This document shows positions 17,049 through 26,255 of a DNA stretch of 64,000 nucleotides, one piece after another (the stretch's first letter is position 1; every line of letters starts with the position of its first letter). Both the position numbers and the translations under genes were made by a program. The notes beneath the pieces were generated by a model. That model made no database searches, had not been told where the DNA came from, and was given only the letters and a program-made list of their open reading frames with translations. Origin of the DNA: JBPEWY01 sp965224095 (GTDB taxonomy: Bacteria; Bacteroidota; Bacteroidia; Flavobacteriales; Flavobacteriaceae); contig OZ245039.1 of the NCBI GenBank assembly GCA_965224095.1, positions 372,001-436,000 on the forward strand. The letters run 5' to 3'.

Positions 17049-18452
17049 TTATTTTGCCAGTGATTTTTCAGGAGGGATTATTCGTGCCAGAAAGAGTTCC
17101 AGCTTACCATTTCTCTCCGAAGGGAAAGAAACAACAAAATGGCCGCTTGGAAGCGTAGCAATTCCTTGTGTGTCTCCGCCATTGGCCCACCGGCATTCGT
17201 CAAAACCATTATTTTCATTATCTCTTCCGCAGGGACACGACATGGTTGTATCGATAATAAAAGGAGCCTCAAACGATTGTCCGCCATTTACTGAAAAGGC
17301 TCCCATAATTTGAAAGCAGGTATTCCCGGGGTCGTTTCTGCGATCGTTCCAAACAACCAGAATAACACCGGACTCATTGACAGCCAAAGCCACATTACTC
17401 ATATCAGAGAATTGCTTTTTTCGGTGAATACTTTTAGGACTGGTCCATGTTTTCCCCTTATCCTGAGACGCTGATATAACCACCTCACAATATCCGTTAA
17501 TAGCGTTAATCCATGCTATATAAATGGTTTCGGTACCGCTGGTAGTGTAAGAGCCTATTCCCGCAGTCGATAAACATTTTAATGATTTTGCAGGAACACC
17601 GTGCCCATACGATTCCAGAACCGATACCGTATTGGTTTGAAAGCTTTTCCCGTTATCATTAGATACAATGGCTTCAATCTTTCCAATAATTTCATTTCCT
17701 TTTCCGGAATGTAGTTTTTTGAGTGTTTCTTTAGGGATGCTATCCATATAAAAAACGTTGTAAAAAGAGAGCAGGGTTCCATTTTCTGTTTGATGCAATC
17801 CCATTGGGGTGTTTAATGATTCGTTTTTCGTTTTTGGCGGAAAGGTCTGCGGGTAGGAAAACGTTTTTCCTCCGTCGGCAGAGATACTCATAATCATCTC
17901 ATCCGAATTATACGCAGGTACCGAAAATTTGCCTGAGGCGTATAAGGTGGTTGCCGATGTATCCCGTAGATCGGCTACTATCCATTGTCTGTCATACGCA
18001 TATGCTCCGGGAACAATGCTCATTTTTTTCCACGTAGCCCCCTGATCAAATGATTTCCATACCACAAACTTCCCAATAGTACAGAAATAAAAATTCCCGC
18101 GGCTATCTACGGTTAAGTAAGGATCACCTCCGGGGAAATCGATTGAATTGGTATCCAGATTCAAACCCTTTTTCCACGATTTTCCTGCATCGGTAGTGTA
18201 AAATACTGCAGAACCTTCAATACGGGCCGCCTTTATGGTTCGCATAGACGCTATAACCATATTCCCGGAATCATGCGGATTGACCGCCAGTGTGGTTTCC
18301 AAAAAGCTAATCCCCTGGTCTTCCACATGATGTCCCTGTGTTATGCGAGTAAGTGTTACCGTTTGCCTTTTGCAGCTTATCAGTAAGAAAAACACAAGTA
18401 TTCCCGTTGCAAACAGTATCCTGACAAGGTATTTCTGCAATAAAACGTACAT
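17049..18452 (-). CDS. Asp-box (BNR) beta-propeller lipoprotein, sialidase-like fold
   Basis: 467 residues from the ATG at 18452; the longer frame to 18470 would need a TTG start and would overlap the upstream gene. The lipobox is LLISC. Six Asp-box motifs are visible (DAGKSWKKG, DQGATWKKM, DGGKTFSYP, DNGKSFQTN, DKGKTWTSP, NGGQSFEAP), which mark a six-bladed propeller as in sialidases and exo-alpha-sialidase-like proteins. I cannot assign the sialidase arginine triad, so it may only be a propeller binding protein. It lies 7 bases downstream of the small secreted gene 18460-18879, forming a two-gene operon. Confidence 0.85.
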   Translation of the reverse strand: MYVLLQKYLVRILFATGILVFFLLISCKRQTVTLTRITQGHHVEDQGISFLETTLAVNPHDSGNMVIASMRTIKAARIEGSAVFYTTDAGKSWKKGLNLDTNSIDFPGGDPYLTVDSRGNFYFCTIGKFVVWKSFDQGATWKKMSIVPGAYAYDRQWIVADLRDTSATTLYASGKFSVPAYNSDEMIMSISADGGKTFSYPQTFPPKTKNESLNTPMGLHQTENGTLLSFYNVFYMDSIPKETLKKLHSGKGNEIIGKIEAIVSNDNGKSFQTNTVSVLESYGHGVPAKSLKCLSTAGIGSYTTSGTETIYIAWINAINGYCEVVISASQDKGKTWTSPKSIHRKKQFSDMSNVALAVNESGVILVVWNDRRNDPGNTCFQIMGAFSVNGGQSFEAPFIIDTTMSCPCGRDNENNGFDECRWANGGDTQGIATLPSGHFVVSFPSERNGKLELFLARIIPPEKSLAK

Positions 18453-18459
18453 AGGTGTT

Positions 18460-18879
18460 TTATAAAGCAATTTGATTTAATACAAAAAGCTCTCCCCTGC
18501 TATTTCCTTTTTCGTCGGTAATGGTTAATGTTCCTGATATTTTTCCATCGGTCGGGCGTCCGGAAAAATGATACTGCACCCCGTTCTCGGTAAACAAAAA
18601 GCTTATATCCACACCGCAGGGCACTGTAGTTTTGGTTTTGATTTTTTTGAGTCCCTTTCCGGCGATGGTTACGCTGGCATCCAGTGTTCTGTTGTCAAGA
18701 GATACAAAATCAACGCTAAATGGTATCATATCATCATGTGCCGTGTAGTATCCTTTCCAAAGACCTGTTGTCTCGGATATATTAACAGGTTTGGGATTTG
18801 TGCATGTAGTTTGTGCATAGGTGTAAACAGTTCCAAGCAGTGTAATTACAATCAGCGATACAAAAAAAATGCGTTTCAT
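18460..18879 (-). CDS. small secreted hypothetical protein
   Basis: 139 residues from the ATG at 18879 (MKRIFFVSLIV), which begins a standard signal peptide ending at YAQ; an in-frame start at 18906 only adds a non-signal leader. The mature 115 residues are predicted beta-rich (WKGYYTAHDDMIPFSVDF, GKISGTLTITDEKG), like a small lipocalin- or barrel-like fold. No named family recognised. First gene of the operon with the Asp-box lipoprotein, so the two may act together at the cell surface. Confidence 0.78.
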   Translation of the reverse strand: MKRIFFVSLIVITLLGTVYTYAQTTCTNPKPVNISETTGLWKGYYTAHDDMIPFSVDFVSLDNRTLDASVTIAGKGLKKIKTKTTVPCGVDISFLFTENGVQYHFSGRPTDGKISGTLTITDEKGNSRGELFVLNQIAL

Positions 18880-18960
18880 AACGTATAATTTAAAGTTATA
18901 AGCCAAATAACGGGACTCTCGCGGTAATTTTTGGTTATCGGGTAGGTAACGATAATTAAT

Positions 18961-18992
18961 AAAAGGTTAAAAAAGTTATTGAAAAGTTAATT
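18961..18992 (+). promoter_or_regulatory. tandem AAAAGTTA repeats, candidate OmpR-type operator
   Basis: Three adjoining units read AAAAGGTTAA, AAAAGTTATTG and AAAAGTTAATT; the last two have an 11-base period and agree at 9 of 11 positions. They lie about 50 bases upstream of the histidine kinase/response regulator operon at 19044. The OmpR-type regulator of that operon could bind here and autoregulate. AT-rich sequence makes chance repeats possible. Confidence 0.4.
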
Positions 18993-19043
18993 CCGTAAAA
19001 TTCCGGTTTTTTTATCTAATTTAGGATTTCACAGAAGCTCAAA

Positions 19044-20330
19044 ATGAGGTATTTAACACTACTTTCCGGGATCGTGTTACTTTCACTGACAGGCCTAATT
19101 GCCATTCAGGTAAGTTGGTTAAACCGGGCTATTGAAACCAATGAACAGCTTTTCCTCCAAAAAATAGATCTGGGGACCAAAAAAGCAGGAGACCTTTACA
19201 GAAACCGGCCGGGAATGCCTCAGTTAATACACAAAGCCATTACCGCGTCTCCTGCTAATACGGCCTTAATAAACCAGGAAATGACATTGTTAATTAATAC
19301 CGCTTTTAACGAAATCGGTCTTCCTTTTCGATATACATTCGGAATCTTTAAACACACCGATACGGAACAAAATATACGCCTTGCCGGAAACTCCGAATTG
19401 TCGTACTTAAATGAAAGCCTGTGCTCGCAGGATATCGATAAGGCTTTTGGATGGACAAGTCTTACCTGTAAGCTGGGGTATGGAGAAGACAATGCATACC
19501 ATCTTGCCATATTTCCTTCATATAATGCTTTTATTCTTAACGAGGTAAAAGGAACATTGCTTACGGCAATTATTTTTATTATCCTGGCCGTACTTGGTTT
19601 TTATTTTATGCTAAAAATGGTCCGGAGGGAAAAGAAAATTTCAGAAATGAAAAATGACTTTATAAACAACCTTACTCACGAATTTAAGACGCCTATTTTT
19701 TCCATAAACCTGGCTTCCAAAGCACTGCGTAAACTTCCCTTAAATGAGCATGCCGAAAATGTACATTCGTATACTAATATCATTGATAATGAAAGTGCTC
19801 GGTTAAAGAATCAGGTTGATAATATACTGCAGTTATCCCTTTTGAATTCCGGACACTTTGAACTGGATAAAAAAACCACTGATATACATGGACAGCTTCA
19901 AAAAATTGCAGATCACTTTAAACTGATTCTCAAAGAAAAAAACGGCACGATTGAATTTGATTTTAGGGCCCGAAAACACATAATTCAGGCAGATAGCGAG
20001 CACTTGAAAAATGTATGGTACAACCTGCTTGATAATGCAGTCAAGTATAGTCCTGAGCAACCCACAATACATATTAGTACAGCAAATATGGATAAAAATA
20101 CCATTGAAATTAATTTTAAAGATCGCGGATTGGGAATAGACAGGAATACACAAAAATTTATATTTGACAGGTTTTACAGGGTATCAACAGGAAACCTACA
20201 TAAAATAAAGGGGTTTGGTATCGGTTTAAGCTATGTAAAAAGTATTATTAATAAACATAAAGGAAGCATAACGGTACACAGTAAAAAAAATAAAGGAACT
20301 CATTTTAAAATATGGCTTCCTATCAAGTAA
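19044..20330 (+). CDS. sensor histidine kinase (HisKA/HATPase)
   Basis: 428 residues. A first membrane helix lies at about 5-25, a periplasmic sensor region at 26-170 and a second helix at about 172-190. No HAMP domain is evident. HisKA follows with NNLTHEFKTPIFS (His212), then an HATPase domain with N-box NVWYNLLDNAVKYSPE, G1 DRGLGID, the F-box region IFDRFYRV and G2 GFGIGLSYVK. The following response regulator gene begins immediately after the stop (TAAATG), so the pair is translationally linked. The periplasmic domain is not one I recognise, hence the signal is unknown. Confidence 0.95.
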   Translation: MRYLTLLSGIVLLSLTGLIAIQVSWLNRAIETNEQLFLQKIDLGTKKAGDLYRNRPGMPQLIHKAITASPANTALINQEMTLLINTAFNEIGLPFRYTFGIFKHTDTEQNIRLAGNSELSYLNESLCSQDIDKAFGWTSLTCKLGYGEDNAYHLAIFPSYNAFILNEVKGTLLTAIIFIILAVLGFYFMLKMVRREKKISEMKNDFINNLTHEFKTPIFSINLASKALRKLPLNEHAENVHSYTNIIDNESARLKNQVDNILQLSLLNSGHFELDKKTTDIHGQLQKIADHFKLILKEKNGTIEFDFRARKHIIQADSEHLKNVWYNLLDNAVKYSPEQPTIHISTANMDKNTIEINFKDRGLGIDRNTQKFIFDRFYRVSTGNLHKIKGFGIGLSYVKSIINKHKGSITVHSKKNKGTHFKIWLPIK

Positions 20331-21026
20331 ATGAACGAGTCGGTTAAAATATTAATTGCGGAAGACGACACAAATCTGGGATATATACTATCGGAGTATT
20401 TAAAAATGCACCACTATAAAATTCGTTTATGTGTTAATGGTATAGAAGCTTTAAAAGTGTTGGATAAGGAAGCCTTTGACCTTTGTATACTGGATGTTAT
20501 GATGCCGGAAATGGATGGGTTTACACTAGCCCGCAGATTACGGGAAAAAGACAAAAAAACTCCTATTATTTTTTTAACGGCGAGATCTTTAAAAATAGAT
20601 AAGCTAAAAGGCTTTAATGTTGGGGCCGATGATTATCTGGTTAAACCTGTTGATGAAGAAGAATTAATAGCTCGGATAAAGGCTATATTGAAAAGAACCG
20701 GAACCATAAAATCCGGAAGCATGCCCTCGGTGTACCCGATTGGAACGTATTTTTTTGATTATGAAAATCAAACTCTGACCTCTGAAAATTATAAAAAGGT
20801 ATTAACCATTAAGGAAGCTCAGATATTAAAGGCTTTATGTGAACGAAAGGGAAAAGTTTTGGACAGAAGCGATATTTTAAAACAACTGTGGGGAGAAAAT
20901 AACTTTTTTAGTAGAAAAAGTATGGATGTTTTTATCTATAAGCTTCGCAAGTACCTTGCTTCAGATCCGAATATTAAAATTAAAAATATCTACGGGAAAG
21001 GGTTTGTTTTGCAAATTCACACCTGA
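20331..21026 (+). CDS. OmpR-family response regulator
   Basis: 231 residues. The receiver domain has the acidic pocket E11-D12-D13, the phosphoacceptor D55 (CILDVMMPEMDGF) and the Lys in YLVKPVDEEEL. A winged helix (residues about 135-230: LTIKEAQILKALCERKGK, DRSDILKQLWG, MDVFIYKLRKYL, NIYGKGFVL) binds DNA. It is the partner of the upstream kinase, with zero bases between stop and start. Regulated genes are not evident; the adjacent ABC exporter is transcribed toward it. Confidence 0.96.
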   Translation: MNESVKILIAEDDTNLGYILSEYLKMHHYKIRLCVNGIEALKVLDKEAFDLCILDVMMPEMDGFTLARRLREKDKKTPIIFLTARSLKIDKLKGFNVGADDYLVKPVDEEELIARIKAILKRTGTIKSGSMPSVYPIGTYFFDYENQTLTSENYKKVLTIKEAQILKALCERKGKVLDRSDILKQLWGENNFFSRKSMDVFIYKLRKYLASDPNIKIKNIYGKGFVLQIHT

Positions 21027-21029
21027 AAA

Positions 21030-21051
21030 AAGGAGGGGATGTTCCCTCCTT
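21030..21051. terminator. intrinsic terminator between response regulator and ABC permease
   Basis: An 8-bp perfect stem AAGGAGGG/CCCTCCTT with a 6-base loop. On the minus strand the stem is followed by a run of T, so it best serves the convergent ABC transporter operon, which ends at 21097. It starts 3 bases after the response regulator stop and may also act on the plus strand. Confidence 0.7.
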
Positions 21052-21096
21052 CTTACCATGGTGTAAACTTTTATCCTCTATTGCCATACCTTATAC

Positions 21097-21891
21097 TTAT
21101 TTAATATTCATCCTTTTAATGTCTAAATATCCCAGTATAGAGATTAATGCAAAGCAACCCAGGCTATACCAGGCCACTTTGGGGAACCACCAGAATTTTT
21201 CCGGATCTGCCACACCTTCATCCATGGGCTGGATTCCTAAAATAGAATACGAGTAAGGAAAATAAATAGCTTCTCTGGCCTGAGCGGCAATAAGCCCAAC
21301 CACTACCAGTACCATTCCTATTCCCAGAGGGATGATAAAGTTTTTAAAACGGAAACTCAGCCAAAACTGAATGGCCAGGATACCCAATACGGAGGCAAAA
21401 GATCGAAACAACACCTTTGCGTGATACAAATAGTCCGGTGAAAACTCCGAAAATTTCAATGAAGGACGAAGAATGCCCAGTAAATTGCCGTTTATAAGAA
21501 TAAGCAAATAATAAAAGGCATACGTAAAAAATACCAGGGCCATAATAATGCTTAGTTTTCCGAAATACGAACTCCATTTAGGGATAGGCGTGGTAAACAA
21601 TTGCTTTACAGCCAGGGCTTTGTGCTCTATTTGTATTATTAAACTGGTAATTAATACAATAAAAAGAGGAACCAGGGCAGCGAGCGTACTCCTTATTTGT
21701 TCGTTTGCAAACTGATCCCAGGGATTAACTCCCGCTTCAGGTATTAGTTTTTCCCATTTCACCAGATACACTACAAAAAATAAAATAGGAATTAAACAGG
21801 CCGATATCATTGTTAGCCAGAATGCAAATGTACGTTTTAGTTTCAGTGTTTCGTTTGTAAGGCTATTAAAGTAATATTGAATTGCAGTCAT
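21097..21891 (-). CDS. ABC-2 type transporter permease
   Basis: 264 residues with about six hydrophobic segments (near 22-42, 70-88, 110-130, 155-175, 185-205, 240-258). The N-terminal FNSLTNETLKLKRTFAFWL region is typical of permeases of the lantibiotic-immunity or bacitracin-export type. The gene follows the ATPase gene at 21896 with a 4-base gap, so the two make one exporter in the inner membrane. The substrate cannot be deduced. Confidence 0.9.
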   Translation of the reverse strand: MTAIQYYFNSLTNETLKLKRTFAFWLTMISACLIPILFFVVYLVKWEKLIPEAGVNPWDQFANEQIRSTLAALVPLFIVLITSLIIQIEHKALAVKQLFTTPIPKWSSYFGKLSIIMALVFFTYAFYYLLILINGNLLGILRPSLKFSEFSPDYLYHAKVLFRSFASVLGILAIQFWLSFRFKNFIIPLGIGMVLVVVGLIAAQAREAIYFPYSYSILGIQPMDEGVADPEKFWWFPKVAWYSLGCFALISILGYLDIKRMNIK

Positions 21892-21895
21892 GAGT

Positions 21896-22813
21896 TTAGT
21901 TTTCGGTTAAAGTAAGAAAGAAGTCTTCCAGGTTATTCTTAATAGTAACCTGATAGATATCAATATTATTTTCATTTAATGCAGATACAATGGCCGGGAT
22001 ATTTTCCTTTTTTTGTACAGAAACACTAACTATTTCTTCGTTCGAACTCTGCGGAATGGCTTCATACCCAATGTTGTGCAGGGTTTCAATGCATCGCTTT
22101 ATGTTGTTTGTTTCCAATAAAATATTACAGGCATCAGACTGCGAAGCTTTCAGTGCCTTCACCGTATCCTGATATATCATTTTACCCTGTTGAATAATCC
22201 CTACGTGAGAGCATGTTTTTTCTATTTCACTTAACAAATGACTGGATACAAAAATGGTGATCCCCTCCTTATTTAAGTCTTTCATTAACTCCCGTATTTC
22301 AATAATACCCTTTGGGTCTAAACCGTTGGTAGGCTCGTCCAGTATTAGCAGTTCCGGTTCTGATAGTAAGGCAACAGCAAGACCTAAACGCTGTTTCATA
22401 CCGAGTGAGAATGCTTTTACTTTCTTTTTTTTGGCATGCGAAAGTTTAACAATTTCCAGGACCTCTTCAATTCTTGCACTGTTATTTATACCCCGGTATC
22501 GAGCCGCTATTTTAAGGTTTTCTACAGCATTGAGGTGATTGTAAAGCGATGGTGTTTCTATAAGCGCCCCTACTTTTGTCAGACACTCAATTCGGTGATC
22601 TTTAAACGATTTTTCGAAAATTTGTACCTCCCCGGATTTTTTTTTCAGCAATCCCAAAAGTAACCTGATCGTGGTTGTTTTTCCGGAACCATTAGGGCCC
22701 AGAAATCCGTAAATACTCCCCCTGGGAACCAGGAGGTTTAAATCCTGAATATCACTCTTCCCTTTGGCATAGGAAAAGTTGAGATTTTTTGTTTTTACAA
22801 TAGGTTGATTCAT
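21896..22813 (-). CDS. ABC transporter ATP-binding protein
   Basis: 305 residues from the ATG at 22813 (MNQPIVKTKNL), preferred over an in-frame start at 22849 that adds a basic leader without homology. Walker A is GPNGSGKTT, the signature is in FSLGMKQRLGLA, and Walker B with D-loop is LLILDEPTNGLDP. The C-terminal 80 residues are the accessory domain found in CcmA/BcrA-type ATPases. It powers the permease encoded 4 bases downstream. The operon is divergent from an AraC-type regulator at 22972, a possible controller. Confidence 0.94.
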   Translation of the reverse strand: MNQPIVKTKNLNFSYAKGKSDIQDLNLLVPRGSIYGFLGPNGSGKTTTIRLLLGLLKKKSGEVQIFEKSFKDHRIECLTKVGALIETPSLYNHLNAVENLKIAARYRGINNSARIEEVLEIVKLSHAKKKKVKAFSLGMKQRLGLAVALLSEPELLILDEPTNGLDPKGIIEIRELMKDLNKEGITIFVSSHLLSEIEKTCSHVGIIQQGKMIYQDTVKALKASQSDACNILLETNNIKRCIETLHNIGYEAIPQSSNEEIVSVSVQKKENIPAIVSALNENNIDIYQVTIKNNLEDFFLTLTEN

Positions 22814-22971
22814 ATTGTCGGTTTTTCTGGAAGACGACTTTATACGCAATTTGTTACGTTAAAATATTTGAAGAGCGGGAAAAAACTCAAAAAATACTCC
22901 TGAAATCAATACGCGAAATGCTCATATTCATCATATAGCTTCCGGAACTCTGCCCTATCTTTACCCTGTTT

Positions 22972-23565
22972 ATGGATAACAGAATTTTGGAAATATTAAA
23001 CTATTTAGAAGACCATTTAGATCAAAACCACTCCTTAGCGGAATTGTCTCAAAGGGCTTGTTTATCCCAGTCTCAATTTTATCGCCTTTTTAAAAAGGAA
23101 ACCCATAATGCTCCTATCCGGTTTATTGAAAAGCTAAAAATGCGCAAGGCCTATCACTGGCTTATATCGGATAATCTGTTGGTTTCGGAAGTAACCTACC
23201 TTCTCGGCTATAACGATTATGAAACCTTTTCACGAAATTTTAAAAAGCATTATAAAATTTCTCCGGACGATTTAAAATCGGTAGCTGCATACATTAGAAA
23301 GCAGTTGGATGGTTCTAAAGAAGATAAAATTATTACGGTTCCTATTGAAAAATCGGAAAATATATCCACGCTTTTTCCCATGTTGGAAAAATGTATCCAA
23401 AACCAGCGACTTTCTCCCGAAGATTTAAAACGGGCTAAAATATTCCTGGTTGAAGAAGCCGGCTCCAAAACAACACAAAAACTACGGGTAAAAAATAAAT
23501 TTCTGGTTTCTCCGGAAGAGAAGCTCTGGAAATCTCTCCTCAAAAAAACAATAGGTAAACTATGA
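22972..23565 (+). CDS. AraC-family regulator with N-terminal helix-turn-helix domain
   Basis: 197 residues. The AraC double helix-turn-helix is at residues 5-105 (HSLAELSQRACLSQSQFYRLFKK, SEVTYLLGYNDYETFSRNFKKHY, KISPDDLKS). The C-terminal 90 residues are charged and have no recognised ligand-binding domain. It overlaps the CPBP protease gene by 4 bases (ATGA), so both are made together. It is divergent from the ABC exporter operon and may control it. Confidence 0.9.
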   Translation: MDNRILEILNYLEDHLDQNHSLAELSQRACLSQSQFYRLFKKETHNAPIRFIEKLKMRKAYHWLISDNLLVSEVTYLLGYNDYETFSRNFKKHYKISPDDLKSVAAYIRKQLDGSKEDKIITVPIEKSENISTLFPMLEKCIQNQRLSPEDLKRAKIFLVEEAGSKTTQKLRVKNKFLVSPEEKLWKSLLKKTIGKL

Positions 23566-24245
23566 CTTTCATGTACCTTTTACTAATGGTACTCATCGGG
23601 TTGATTTACCCTGTTTACGGGATTGCCTCGGGGAAGAAAACCAAAAAATTACTTCTTGAACAACCCGATCAGAAAATACCTGTGTACCAGTTTTCTATGA
23701 GTGTATTAATTGCACTTACCCTGCTTATTTTGATTTCGGTTTTTATATATAAGGATCGTTTGGAAAATATAGGTTTGTCTTTTCTTGAAACTCCACTTTG
23801 GACTCTCGCACTTTTGGCCTGCGTATTAATTAGCTACTATCTGATGAATCAAATTCAGATTCCACCTGAAAAAGCGGAAGCCTTAAAAAATCAATATAAA
23901 GAAGTTCGATATTTACTTCCCACTACTCCCGCGCACTACAGCTGGTCTGTGGCTTTATCGGTAGTGGCCGGCGTATGTGAAGAAATTATTTTCAGAGGAT
24001 TCCTATGCTGGCGGTTACAGGAATATATGCCTTTGATAGCTGCTGTAGTGTTAACCAATCTGGTCTTTGGGCTTTGCCATTATGGAACCGGGTTTAAAAA
24101 CTTATTCCAGGCTTTTTTGCTCGGAATATTCTGGTCGTTTCTATATTACGTAACCCATTCGCTTTGGCTGCCGATACTTATGCATATAACCATTGATTTT
24201 TATGCCGCTCAGCAGTCGTATAAACTATTTGGTGAAAAACCTTAA
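23562..24245 (+). CDS. CPBP family intramembrane glutamic endopeptidase
   Basis: 227 residues with several membrane helices. Motif 1 is EEIIFRGFLCWRL (the paired glutamates and Arg), motif 2 is NLVFGLCHYG (conserved His) and motif 3 is LPILMHITIDF. These are the signatures of CAAX-type/Rce1-like proteases, often linked to bacteriocin immunity or maturation. It is translationally coupled to the AraC gene and next to an ABC-2 exporter, a setting that recalls peptide export and self-protection, though no peptide gene was seen. Confidence 0.9.
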   Translation: MTFMYLLLMVLIGLIYPVYGIASGKKTKKLLLEQPDQKIPVYQFSMSVLIALTLLILISVFIYKDRLENIGLSFLETPLWTLALLACVLISYYLMNQIQIPPEKAEALKNQYKEVRYLLPTTPAHYSWSVALSVVAGVCEEIIFRGFLCWRLQEYMPLIAAVVLTNLVFGLCHYGTGFKNLFQAFLLGIFWSFLYYVTHSLWLPILMHITIDFYAAQQSYKLFGEKP

Positions 24246-24329
24246 AAAGTAATGCCTTCGTATTTAAGCCATGATTGTATGGAGGACATAAAGAAAGTAA
24301 AATTAATTTCTTCTATGCCTTATTAGGTT

Positions 24330-25412
24330 TCAGAAAATCATCACCGAGGTATTTCCGGTTCCCAATTTCGAATACAAGCGAATCCGAATCAGGTATTCCC
24401 GATCCTTTACCAGCTTTATAGTAATCATAGAGTTCAGTTCGGAACCACTGTCGTCGTCTCCGGACAAATACTCTTCCTCGTCACCGTTCTTTTCATACAA
24501 CACCATCACCGTATCCATTTCTCCAAAAGTTCTGATTTCGTAATCGCGGGTTACAGGCGGAGTAAACAGAAAACTTACCTGCTCTCCCGGATCTATATGA
24601 ATCATGGATGTTTTATTAAGTTCCAGTTCCTCCAGGTCTTTATTGGGTTGAGCGGGATAGAATTTCTTTACCCATTCGCGGTCTCGATCGGACAACCCGG
24701 GAGTCGGAGAGATTCCGTCTGATAATTCGGGGGGCGCATCAATCCATGAGCCCGGCAGGGGATACATCATAATTGAATTTTCGTCCAGCCCGGAACCCTG
24801 AATGGCATCAGCCCGTTTCTTATCAAGAACATTGTGTTTTATGGTAGCATAATTCCAGTTATTGGGAGGGCCGCTCAGTTCTGTAACCACATTGGGTTCA
24901 TTCCAGACAATCCCGGCCAACGGATTTTGATGTTCATGCGGAAAACCCATAGCATGCCCTATTTCGTGTAAAATGGTATCGGCATCATTAATAATATCCC
25001 ATCCGAAATTCATGGTTCTTTCCGTTTTAGGAATATTCCACAAATCTCTTCCAACGTAAGACCAGGAACCATCACCTTTCATAAAGCCAATTCGAATTAG
25101 CGCATCTTCCCTCCTGTTTACTTCTTCAAAAGTTAAGCCGATACCCACCTGTTCCCAGGTAGTAAACCCCGCTCTGACGGAGTCCATTTCCTGTTGGGTC
25201 CCTTTCCACTTTATAAATTTTATTTCTCCATTAATATTAACATGCTCTCCGTCTGATGCTTTATCGAAAAAGTAATAGGTAAGATTTGTGCCATTCACCC
25301 ATTTCTTGGCCATCAAAATAATCATGTGTTCCGTTCCCGGGTGATGTCCGGGTCGGGGTGCTCGTTCCTCTATAATTGGCATATTACAGAATCTTCTTTT
25401 TTCGTCTTTCAT
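24330..25412 (-). CDS. astacin-like (M12A) zinc metalloprotease without signal peptide
   Basis: 360 residues from the ATG at 25412. A longer reading to 25466 would use TTG and add only charged residues. The catalytic motif HEIGHAMGFPHEHQNP near residue 147 is the astacin HExxHxxGFxHE pattern, and SIMMYPLPGSW gives the Met-turn. Residues about 265-360 look like a PPC-type beta-sandwich (IDPGEQVSFLFTPP, SGDDDSGSELNS) common on secreted proteases. No signal peptide or lipobox is present, although the fold is that of an extracellular enzyme. A G/C dyad lies upstream at 25631-25649. The 142-residue membrane protein is next upstream on the same strand. Confidence 0.9.
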   Translation of the reverse strand: MKDEKRRFCNMPIIEERAPRPGHHPGTEHMIILMAKKWVNGTNLTYYFFDKASDGEHVNINGEIKFIKWKGTQQEMDSVRAGFTTWEQVGIGLTFEEVNRREDALIRIGFMKGDGSWSYVGRDLWNIPKTERTMNFGWDIINDADTILHEIGHAMGFPHEHQNPLAGIVWNEPNVVTELSGPPNNWNYATIKHNVLDKKRADAIQGSGLDENSIMMYPLPGSWIDAPPELSDGISPTPGLSDRDREWVKKFYPAQPNKDLEELELNKTSMIHIDPGEQVSFLFTPPVTRDYEIRTFGEMDTVMVLYEKNGDEEEYLSGDDDSGSELNSMITIKLVKDREYLIRIRLYSKLGTGNTSVMIF

Positions 25413-25630
25413 GATATTTTTTTTTGCTGTTTTTTCGTTTGTGATATTTTCTTCTTCACGGTTCAAAGATTCATTGAACCGGAAAAGTTCTTTTTAAACC
25501 TCCTACAAGGCTATCATTTATTGTTAGGGGAACACCGGCGGATTAGTTCTAGTACCTACACCAGATTTTAGGATAAGAGGACCCTCTTTAATTTAACATC
25601 AAAAGTTTGCTAAAAAATCAATACAAAACA

Positions 25631-25649
25631 AGGGGGTTTTACCCCTTTT
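25631..25649 (-). promoter_or_regulatory. G4/C4 dyad, copy A (upstream of astacin-like gene)
   Basis: Read toward the gene the core is AAAAGGGGTAAAACCCCCTT. It lies 218 bases upstream of the chosen ATG (164 from the alternative TTG start). It belongs to a set of six similar sites in this window. A weak hairpin terminator for the upstream 142-residue gene is the alternative reading. Confidence 0.45.
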
Positions 25650-25751
25650 TCCATTTCCAAATACGAATTAGCCGGGTCGGTATCTTTAGCTGTATAAAAA
25701 AAATTGCTAAAAACAGACCGTTCGGCTACACCTAAATACCGCTATTCCCGG

Positions 25752-26180
25752 CTAGATTAAAAGTGCTAAGGTTTCCCCTATAAAATCAATATATGCCTGA
25801 GCTTCATTAGCTCCTTTGCCCATCCCCGTTACAGCCGAGTCTACCAGTGTTTGCCAACCCAATCCTGCCGTAAATATCGGAATCATCTGTATCCATTTGG
25901 GCCTGTCGGAATCAAAGGCCTTTCTATAAATGGATGGAAAAACAATAACAGCAACAATTACAGCAAAAATCATAAACTCCTTATTCTTATATGCCTCGTT
26001 CCAGATAATACTTCCGTGTTCCTTGTAAAACGAAAAAAACGGTTGAATAAGAACCCCTATAAGCAATGCAATCCATTGAAAAAAAGAATTCGGCTTTGAG
26101 GGTGTAGTATCGTTTGTCGTACCCATCATCATAGATGGTTTCCGGGTTTTATAGATTGAAAAATAGTCTTTTAAATTCAT
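25752..26180 (-). CDS. small membrane protein, hypothetical
   Basis: 142 residues. A polar N-terminus of about 32 residues with a Met-Met-Met run precedes three hydrophobic segments at about 34-52, 66-84 and 97-115. The C-terminal tail is amphipathic (AQAYIDFIGETLALLI). Size and helix number recall holins or small ion-channel subunits, but no family is recognised. It precedes the astacin-like gene on the same strand with 339 bases to that ATG, and both carry an upstream G4/C4 dyad. A role in releasing that signal-less protease is conceivable but speculative. Confidence 0.72.
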   Translation of the reverse strand: MNLKDYFSIYKTRKPSMMMGTTNDTTPSKPNSFFQWIALLIGVLIQPFFSFYKEHGSIIWNEAYKNKEFMIFAVIVAVIVFPSIYRKAFDSDRPKWIQMIPIFTAGLGWQTLVDSAVTGMGKGANEAQAYIDFIGETLALLI

Positions 26181-26255
26181 GACAATCTCTTTAAATTTCA
26201 GGTCGGTTAGTACTAATTTTAAGCAATTTAAAATACGGACGGGAAACTTTCAGCA

